From an uncultured Lachnospiraceae bacterium (GTDB taxonomy: Bacteria; Bacillota; Clostridia; Lachnospirales; Lachnospiraceae): 5,622 bases of DNA. Location: positions 1 through 5,622 of the forward strand of contig CADBLW010000122.1 in the NCBI GenBank assembly GCA_902795625.1, read 5' to 3'. The notes below the pieces were generated by a model. That model did not search any database. It was given only the letters and a program-made list of their open reading frames with translations, and was not told where the DNA came from. Numbering within the stretch: the stretch's first letter is position 1; each line of letters opens with the position of its first letter. Both the position numbers and the translations under genes were made by a program. This document shows, in pieces, positions 1 to 4,657 of the stretch.

Positions 1-579
1 GAGTACGAGGGCTACAGCTGGACCGCGCACGGCCGGTATCCGACCAACACCCCCGGCTGGTGGGGCGGCGCGCATCCGTTCACGCTCCTCGATTATTCGG
101 TCGTTCACAACGGAGAAATTTCCTCCTACGACGCGAACCGCCGGTTCATCGAGATGTTCGGCTACAAATGCAACCTTCAGACCGATACCGAGGTCATCAC
201 CTATATTCTTGACTATCTCCTGCGTGTGCAGGGACTGACACTCACGGAAGCCGCCAACGTGATCGCGGCTCCGTTCTGGAGCACCATCGAGGGAAAGCAG
301 GATGCCTATGAAAAGCAGAAGCTGCAGTTCCTCAGGACAGTGTTCCCGAGCCTCCTGGTCACCGGACCGTTCTCCATCGTGCTCGGCTTTAACGGCGGGC
401 TGATGGCGCTAAACGACCGCCTGAAGCTCCGCTCCATGGTGGTGGGCGAAAAGGATGACAAAGTGTTTATCGCCAGTGAGGAAGCGGCCATCCGCGTGAT
501 GGAGCCCAACGTTACGAACATCTGGGCACCGTCGGGCGGCGAGCCGGTCATCGTCAAAGTCAGGGAAGGGGCGTACTAA
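1..579 (+). CDS. Glutamate synthase glutamine amidotransferase subunit (class II GATase), 5'-truncated
   Basis: The reading frame is open from the first base and gives 192 residues before TAA; the real start and the N-terminal catalytic cysteine of class II amidotransferases lie upstream, so the ATG at 154 is internal. Class II signatures are clear (numbered from the window edge): HGRYPTNT at 10-17 with Arg12, which in the family binds the glutamine carboxylate; WWGGAHPF at 20-27; VVHNGEI at 34-40 with Asn37-Gly38 forming the oxyanion hole; and TDTE at 61-64 with Asp62, which binds the substrate amino group. By family knowledge it hydrolyses glutamine and passes ammonia to the synthase site. 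It stands alone rather than fused to the FMN domain as in classical GltB. The stop is 2 nt before the next ATG. Another class II enzyme (PurF or GlmS type) is unlikely because the neighbours supply the remaining GltB domains. Confidence 0.9.
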   Translation, partial: EYEGYSWTAHGRYPTNTPGWWGGAHPFTLLDYSVVHNGEISSYDANRRFIEMFGYKCNLQTDTEVITYILDYLLRVQGLTLTEAANVIAAPFWSTIEGKQDAYEKQKLQFLRTVFPSLLVTGPFSIVLGFNGGLMALNDRLKLRSMVVGEKDDKVFIASEEAAIRVMEPNVTNIWAPSGGEPVIVKVREGAY

Positions 580-581
580 GT

Positions 582-2087
582 ATGGGAATCGATTTCATCT
601 ATCCGGAATACGAAGTGGTTCGAAACCAGAACCGCTGTATCGCCTGCCGCGTGTGCGAGCGACAGTGTGCGAACGAAGTGCACAGTTATGATGAGGAAAA
701 TAAGGTGATGGTGAGTGACGAGAGCAAATGCGTCAACTGCCAGCGCTGTGTTTCGTTGTGTCCGACCAGAGCACTGAAGATCGTCAAGAGCGACTGCCGT
801 CTTCGGGAAAATGCCAACTGGCAGGACGATACCATCAAGGAGATTTACAAACAGGCCAGCAGCGGCGGTGTGCTCCTGAGCTCCATGGGCAACCCGAAAC
901 CGCTGCCGGTATACTGGGACAAGATCCTGATCAACGCATCCCAGGTTACCAACCCTCCCATCGACCCGCTGCGCGAGCCGATGGAGACACAGGTTACCCT
1001 CGGCAAGCGCCCCGAGAAAATGACGCGCGACGAGGACGGCAATCTCGTCTGCGAGCTTCCGCCGCATGTGACGCTGTCGATGCCCGTGATGTTCTCCGCA
1101 ATGAGCTACGGCTCCATCAGCTACAATGCCCACGCCTCCCTTGCCCGCGCGGCAACGGAGCTCGGCATTCTCTACAATACCGGTGAGGGCGGTCTGCACG
1201 AGGACTTCTACTGCTACGGACCGAACACCGTCGTTCAGGTGGCCAGCGGCCGTTTCGGTGTGCACGAGGCATACCTTGAGGCCGGCGCCGCGATCGAGAT
1301 CAAGATGGGCCAGGGCGCGAAGCCCGGTATCGGCGGACATCTTCCCGGCGCGAAGATCGTCGGCGATGTCTCGAGAACGCGTATGATCCCCGAGGGTTCG
1401 GACGCGATCTCCCCTGCCCCTCATCACGATATCTACTCCATTGAAGATTTGAGACAGCTTGTATTTTCCTTAAAGGAAGCCACCGGCTACCGCAAGCCCG
1501 TCATCGTCAAGGTAGCGGCTGTCCATAATATCGCAGCAATCGCAAGCGGTATCGCGCGAAGCGGCGCGGACATCATCGCAATCGACGGCTTCCGCGGCGG
1601 CACCGGAGCGGCTCCCACCAGGATCCGTGACAACGTCGGTATCCCGATCGAGCTTGCGCTCGCCTCGGTTGACCAGCGTCTGCGCGACGAAGGCATCCGC
1701 AACAACGTCTCACTCGTCGTGGGCGGTTCCATCCGAAGCGCCTCCGATGTGGTCAAGGCCATCGCCCTCGGCGCTGACGCCTGCTACATCGCCACCGCTG
1801 CCCTGCTCGCACTCGGCTGCCATCTGTGCCGTACGTGCCAGAGCGGCAAATGCAACTGGGGTATCGCAACGCAGCGCCCCGATCTTGTGAAGCGCCTCAA
1901 CCCCGATATCGGAAGCGAGCGTCTCATCAACCTGATGACCGCTTGGAAACACGAGATCAAAGAACTCCTGGGCGGCATGGGTATCAACTCCATCGAAGCC
2001 CTTCGCGGCAACCGGCTGATGCTTCGCGGCGTCGGTCTCACGGAGAAAGAACTGGAGATCCTCGGTATCTCCCACGCAGGAGAGTGA
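582..2087 (+). CDS. gltB: Glutamate synthase FMN-domain subunit with N-terminal 2x[4Fe-4S] ferredoxin
   Basis: This 501-residue protein is the synthase core: it should combine 2-oxoglutarate and ammonia and reduce the product to glutamate on FMN in the cytoplasm. Residues 1-70 are a ferredoxin with two CxxCxxCxxxC motifs (Cys19/22/25/29 and Cys50/53/56/60, the second followed by Pro). From about residue 80 to 470 comes the FMN-binding (beta/alpha)8 barrel: GEGG near 205, EIKMGQGAKPG at 239-249, IDGFRGGTGAAP at 334-345 and VGGS at 380-383 are typical substrate and FMN loops. The iron-sulfur loop has Cys413, Cys419 and Cys424 in the C-x5-C-x4-C spacing of GltB, plus Cys416. No amidotransferase, central or GXGXG domain is fused; the first and last are encoded by neighbours. 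The start at 582 follows a purine-rich AGGGAAGGG at 562-570. It resembles the archaeal/clostridial form of the enzyme more than proteobacterial GltB. Confidence 0.93.
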   Translation: MGIDFIYPEYEVVRNQNRCIACRVCERQCANEVHSYDEENKVMVSDESKCVNCQRCVSLCPTRALKIVKSDCRLRENANWQDDTIKEIYKQASSGGVLLSSMGNPKPLPVYWDKILINASQVTNPPIDPLREPMETQVTLGKRPEKMTRDEDGNLVCELPPHVTLSMPVMFSAMSYGSISYNAHASLARAATELGILYNTGEGGLHEDFYCYGPNTVVQVASGRFGVHEAYLEAGAAIEIKMGQGAKPGIGGHLPGAKIVGDVSRTRMIPEGSDAISPAPHHDIYSIEDLRQLVFSLKEATGYRKPVIVKVAAVHNIAAIASGIARSGADIIAIDGFRGGTGAAPTRIRDNVGIPIELALASVDQRLRDEGIRNNVSLVVGGSIRSASDVVKAIALGADACYIATAALLALGCHLCRTCQSGKCNWGIATQRPDLVKRLNPDIGSERLINLMTAWKHEIKELLGGMGINSIEALRGNRLMLRGVGLTEKELEILGISHAGE

Positions 2088-2091
2088 GCCT

Positions 2092-2535
2092 ATGAAACGA
2101 GTGTATGTAAACGAACAATGGTGCCTCGGCTGTCATCTGTGCGAGTATAACTGTGCATTTGCCAATTCCGGCAAGAAATACATGGCGACGGCGCTCGCAG
2201 GCAAGCCGATCTACCCCCGCGTCCACGTGGAGGGACACGACAACATTTCCTACGCGGTCTCCTGCCGTCACTGCAAGGATCCGCTCTGTGTCAAGAGCTG
2301 CATCGCAGGCGCGCTGTACCGCGGCGAGGACGGCGTCATCCGGATCCACCGCGAGCGCTGCGTCTCCTGCTACACCTGCGTTCTGGTGTGCCCGTACGGT
2401 GCTCTCCTACCCGGCGAGGACGGCGCGATGCAAAAATGTGAGCTCTGCCTCAGCAACTCCAGCGGCGAGCCGGCCTGCGTCAAGGGCTGCCCGAACCGCG
2501 CGATCGTCTATGAAGAGCGAGGTGAGCGCTTATGA
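2092..2535 (+). CDS. Four-cluster [4Fe-4S] ferredoxin-type electron-transfer subunit
   Basis: The 147-residue protein has sixteen cysteines in four groups: Cys11/14/17/21, Cys58/61/66/70, Cys90/93/96/100 (followed by Pro) and Cys116/119/129/133 (followed by Pro). This spacing, including the wider CxxCx4Cx3C and CxxCx9Cx3C groups, matches the HycB/DmsB/NrfC family of polyferredoxin subunits, which bind up to four [4Fe-4S] clusters as a wire. No signal peptide or membrane segment is visible, so it is probably cytoplasmic. Lying between the FMN subunit and a flavoprotein, it is inferred to carry electrons from the flavoprotein, or from an outside ferredoxin, to the synthase. AGGAG at 2078-2082 precedes the start, which is 4 nt after the previous stop; the stop overlaps the next start by 4 nt (ATGA). 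The family is certain, but the exact partner and donor are inferred from position. Confidence 0.9.
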   Translation: MKRVYVNEQWCLGCHLCEYNCAFANSGKKYMATALAGKPIYPRVHVEGHDNISYAVSCRHCKDPLCVKSCIAGALYRGEDGVIRIHRERCVSCYTCVLVCPYGALLPGEDGAMQKCELCLSNSSGEPACVKGCPNRAIVYEERGERL

Positions 2536-3815
2536 AACGATATGTGATCATCGGTAACGGAGTCGCGGCCGCCGGCTGCATCGAAGGCATCCGCAGCACG
2601 GATACGGAGGGTGAGATCACCGTCATATCCGCGGAGAAGCACGAAGTCTACTGCCGTCCGCTCATCTCCTACTACCTCGAAGGAAAGACCGACCTCACGC
2701 GCATGAACTACCGCGGCGAGGACTTTTATACGAAAAATGAAGTCCGTGTCATCTACGGGGAATCGGCAACGGCGATCAACCCCGACGAACACACCGTCAC
2801 CGTCTCCGACGGCTCGGTGCTTCCCTACGACGCGGTATGCGTAGCGGCAGGCTCGTCGCCGTTTGTTCCCCCGATGGAGGGGCTTGACACGGTGGAGAAG
2901 AAATTTTCCTTCCTCACCCTCGACGATGCCCTCGCACTCGAGCAGGCGATCACACCGGAATCCCGCGTATTGATCGTCGGCGCCGGACTGATCGGTTTGA
3001 AGTGTGCCGAAGGCATTCAGGAGCGCGTCGCAAGCATCACCGTCTGCGATCTCGCGAACCGTGTGCTCTCGAGCATCCTCGATGACGAGTGCGCCGCGTT
3101 GATGCAGCGAAAGCTTGAGGAGCACGGGATCAGCTTCCTTCTCGGCGACAGTGTCGCGAAATTTGAGAGGGTTGCAGGAGTGGAAAGCTCCGCTGAAGGC
3201 GAAGGAGCATTTTCCGGAAGCTATGTGGCGCACATGAAGAGCGGCGCCGAAGCACCCTTCGATGTGCTCGTGCTCGCTGTCGGTGTCCGCGCCAACATCG
3301 GCCTCGTGAAGGCGATCGGCGGCAACGTGAACCGCGGCATCGTGGTGGACGACCGCATGGCGACCTCGATCCCCGGCATTTACGCCGCAGGCGACTGCGC
3401 GGAAGGTTTCGACGTGACCATCGGCGCGAACCGCGTGCTCGCGATTTTCCCCAACGCCTACATGCAGGGACATGCATCGGGTGTGAACATGGCGGGCGGC
3501 GAGGAGCTCTTCGACTGCGGAATGCCGATGAACTCCATCGGGTTCTTCGGGTTGCACGCGATGACGGCAGGCGCCTACGAGGGCGAATGCTACGAGGAGA
3601 CCACTCCCGAGTCGATCAAACGGCTGTATGTGAAGGACGATCTTCTCAAGGGCTTCCTGCTGATCGGCTGCCACGAGCGCGCCGGGATCTACACTTCGCT
3701 CATCCGCAACCGCACACCGCTGTCGGAGATTGATTTCGAACTGATGAAACAGGGAGCGACAACGGCTGCATTTTCCTCGGAAAATCGTAGAAAAAAGTTT
3801 GGAGGTGTGGTATAA
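2532..3815 (+). CDS. FAD-dependent NAD(P)H oxidoreductase, NirB/rubredoxin-reductase type
   Basis: This 427-residue flavoprotein has an N-terminal FAD dinucleotide fold (GNGVAAAG at 8-15, with Glu35 at the end of the second strand), a YCRPLIS motif at 40-46, a second dinucleotide fold for NAD(P)H (GAGLIG at 150-155) and the closing FAD motif AAGDC at 285-289. The last roughly 90 residues resemble the C-terminal domain of NADH:rubredoxin reductase-like proteins. There is no CxxxxC redox disulfide, so it is not a disulfide reductase. It is inferred to oxidise NAD(P)H and feed the polyferredoxin and FMN subunits, doing the job of GltD although it lacks GltD's cysteine-rich N-terminal domain. Its start overlaps the preceding stop as ATGA, with GAGGTGA at 2519-2525 as the ribosome binding site. 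The stop directly abuts the next ATG. The protein ends in a basic tail (RRKK, residues 419-422) whose codons run into the next gene's ribosome binding site. Confidence 0.9.
   Translation: MKRYVIIGNGVAAAGCIEGIRSTDTEGEITVISAEKHEVYCRPLISYYLEGKTDLTRMNYRGEDFYTKNEVRVIYGESATAINPDEHTVTVSDGSVLPYDAVCVAAGSSPFVPPMEGLDTVEKKFSFLTLDDALALEQAITPESRVLIVGAGLIGLKCAEGIQERVASITVCDLANRVLSSILDDECAALMQRKLEEHGISFLLGDSVAKFERVAGVESSAEGEGAFSGSYVAHMKSGAEAPFDVLVLAVGVRANIGLVKAIGGNVNRGIVVDDRMATSIPGIYAAGDCAEGFDVTIGANRVLAIFPNAYMQGHASGVNMAGGEELFDCGMPMNSIGFFGLHAMTAGAYEGECYEETTPESIKRLYVKDDLLKGFLLIGCHERAGIYTSLIRNRTPLSEIDFELMKQGATTAAFSSENRRKKFGGVV
3801..3807 (+). promoter_or_regulatory. Strong Shine-Dalgarno site inside the end of the flavoprotein gene
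   Basis: GGAGGTG lies 8 nt before the ATG at 3816 and within the last codons of the preceding gene, where it encodes the Gly-Gly-Val near the C terminus. It fixes the start of the GXGXG gene and suggests efficient, possibly coupled, re-initiation. Confidence 0.8.
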
Positions 3816-4538
3816 ATGACTAAGATACAAGCTCAGGGGCTGGATCATAAAGCGCTCAATGACGCCATCCGCGGCGCCGGGAGCGACTGTGTCATAGAAG
3901 GATGTCTCGGACAGCGTTTCATCGCTTCCGGCATGTCCGGTCTCTCCGTGGATATCCACGGTGTCCCGGGCAACGCGCTCGGCGCGTACTTAAACGGTGC
4001 CACGATCTCGGTGGAGGGCAACGCACAGGACGCGGTGGGCGACACGATGAACGAAGGTCTCATCGCGGTACACGGCAACATCGGTGACGCGGCGGGCTAC
4101 GCGATGCGAGGCGGCCGGATCTACGTCAGAGGCAACGCCGGTTATCGCGCGGGCATTCATATGAAAGCATTTCACGAGAAGTTCCCGGTGATGATCGTCG
4201 GCGGAAGGACCGGCAGTTTCCTGGGCGAGTACCAGGCGGGCGGCATCATCGTCGTTCTCAACCTCGAGGAGCCTTCCAAGCGGATCGTCGGCAACTTCCC
4301 CTGCACGGGAATGCACGGCGGGAAAATGTTCCTCCGCTCGGACTGCAGCGACATCGCTTTCCCCGCACAGGTTACGGCACGGCCGGCGGCTGCGGAGGAT
4401 CTTGAGGAACTCAAGCCTTACCTGAAAGATTACTGCGAGCACTTCAGGCTCGATCTTGAAAAGGTGCTGGATGCGCCCTTCACGGTGGTGACGCCGGACA
4501 GCCGCAATCCGTACCGACAGATGTATGTAGCAAACTAG
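3816..4538 (+). CDS. GXGXG beta-helix subunit (GltB C-terminal domain as a separate protein)
   Basis: The 240-residue protein is dominated from about residue 49 to 150 by repeats of roughly 19 residues with the G-x2-G-x3-G pattern: they begin at Gly49, Gly68, Gly87 and Gly106 (GNALGAYLNGATISVEGNA is a typical stretch). This is the right-handed beta-helix known as the GXGXG domain, found at the C terminus of GltB and in the FwdC/FmdC subunit of formylmethanofuran dehydrogenase. In GltB it is structural, holding the amidotransferase and FMN domains in position. The tail after about residue 185 is less conserved. The synthase genes upstream make the GltB role far more likely than an FwdC role. 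The gene begins one base after the preceding stop and is the last of the tightly packed block; TAG at 4536 is followed by 119 non-coding nt. Confidence 0.9.
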   Translation: MTKIQAQGLDHKALNDAIRGAGSDCVIEGCLGQRFIASGMSGLSVDIHGVPGNALGAYLNGATISVEGNAQDAVGDTMNEGLIAVHGNIGDAAGYAMRGGRIYVRGNAGYRAGIHMKAFHEKFPVMIVGGRTGSFLGEYQAGGIIVVLNLEEPSKRIVGNFPCTGMHGGKMFLRSDCSDIAFPAQVTARPAAAEDLEELKPYLKDYCEHFRLDLEKVLDAPFTVVTPDSRNPYRQMYVAN

Positions 4539-4540
4539 TA

Positions 4541-4560
4541 AAACGACAAAAAACGACAAA
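4541..4560 (+). repeat. Perfect tandem duplication of a 10-bp AT-rich unit
   Basis: The unit AAACGACAAA occurs twice with no gap (4541-4550 and 4551-4560), starting 2 nt after the stop of the GXGXG gene. The 10-bp period is close to one helical turn, which would place two copies on the same face of the DNA. It may be a regulator site or chance slippage in an A-rich tract. Confidence 0.6.
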
Positions 4561-4570
4561 GTTTTATAAC
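4543..4570 (+). promoter_or_regulatory. Possible weak sigma-A promoter for the glutamine synthetase gene
   Basis: TATAAC at 4565-4570 matches five of six bases of the -10 consensus. ACGACA at 4543-4548 matches four of six of TTGACA with a 16-bp spacer and lies inside the first 10-bp repeat. If used, transcription would begin close to 4577, just at the foot of the first leader hairpin. The -35 match is poor, so this is tentative. Confidence 0.3.
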
Positions 4571-4577
4571 ACGTACC

Positions 4578-4601
4578 GCCGACAGTGAACACGCTGTCGG
4601 C
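4578..4601 (+). promoter_or_regulatory. GC-rich leader hairpin upstream of glutamine synthetase
   Basis: GCCGACAGTG (4578-4587) pairs with CGCTGTCGGC (4592-4601): ten pairs including one U-G wobble, closing an AACA tetraloop. No T-run follows, so it is not a standard intrinsic terminator. It could stabilise the downstream message, mark an mRNA processing site, or regulate the glutamine synthetase gene. Confidence 0.65.
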
Positions 4602-4602
4602 A

Positions 4603-4641
4603 GTTGCGTATCACCGATGTATTGACGGCCGGTATCGCAAC
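4603..4641 (+). promoter_or_regulatory. Second, bulged leader hairpin adjoining the ribosome binding site
   Basis: GTTGCG (4603-4608) pairs with CGCAAC (4636-4641). The stem continues, after a bulged T4609, with A4610-T4635 and T4611-A4634, and after a bulged C4612 with ACCG (4613-4616) against CGGT (4630-4633), leaving a 13-nt loop. It begins one base after the first hairpin and ends 4 nt before AGGAGG. Its stability is judged by eye only. Confidence 0.4.
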
Positions 4642-4645
4642 AGAC

Positions 4646-4651
4646 AGGAGG
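4646..4651 (+). promoter_or_regulatory. Consensus Shine-Dalgarno site for the glutamine synthetase gene
   Basis: AGGAGG lies 6 nt before the ATG at 4658 and settles the start of this gene. The resulting N terminus, MNYTKEEV, fits type I glutamine synthetase-like proteins. Confidence 0.9.
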
Positions 4652-4657
4652 AATACC

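Noticed and set aside
154..156. ATG at 154 as the start of the first gene
   Set aside because: The same frame is open back to base 1 and the upstream codons encode essential amidotransferase motifs (HGRYPTNT, WWGGAHPF, HNGE).
576..1427. Minus-strand open frame (283 codons) opposite the FMN subunit
   Set aside because: Shadow of a strongly conserved plus-strand gene, with a composition biased by reverse-complement codons.
2323..2426. Repeated GGCGAGGACGGCG in the polyferredoxin gene
   Set aside because: It encodes a Gly-Glu-Asp-Gly turn before two cluster motifs; short and explained by the repeated ferredoxin fold and codon preference.
2091..2540. Identical ten-base TATGAAACGA at the starts of the polyferredoxin and flavoprotein genes
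   Set aside because: It is just the start codon plus Lys-Arg codons in both genes; the sequences diverge at once and there is no sign of duplication.
2508..3959. Long minus-strand open frame (483 codons) opposite the flavoprotein gene
   Set aside because: It is an antisense shadow of GC-rich codon use: no recognisable domain, no ribosome binding site, and it lies over a well-supported gene.
4555..4575. GlnR/TnrA-like operator (TGTNA-N7-TNACA) in the leader
   Set aside because: On the minus strand the left half matches as TGTTA, but the right half reads TTGTC, so the site is incomplete.
3990..4592. Minus-strand open frame extending into the leader region
   Set aside because: Mostly opposite the GXGXG gene; no ribosome binding site or recognisable protein, and its start overlaps the plus-strand hairpin and AT-rich segment.
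4578..4601. Intrinsic terminator for the glutamate synthase block
   Set aside because: The stem is strong, but the bases after it (AGTTGCGTA) contain no T-run; the reverse strand also lacks an adjacent T-run.
4578..4641. ANTAR-type dual hexaloop antiterminator site
   Set aside because: The first hairpin read as a six-base loop gives GAACAC, without A at position 1 and G at position 4; the second has a 13-nt loop, and no terminator follows.
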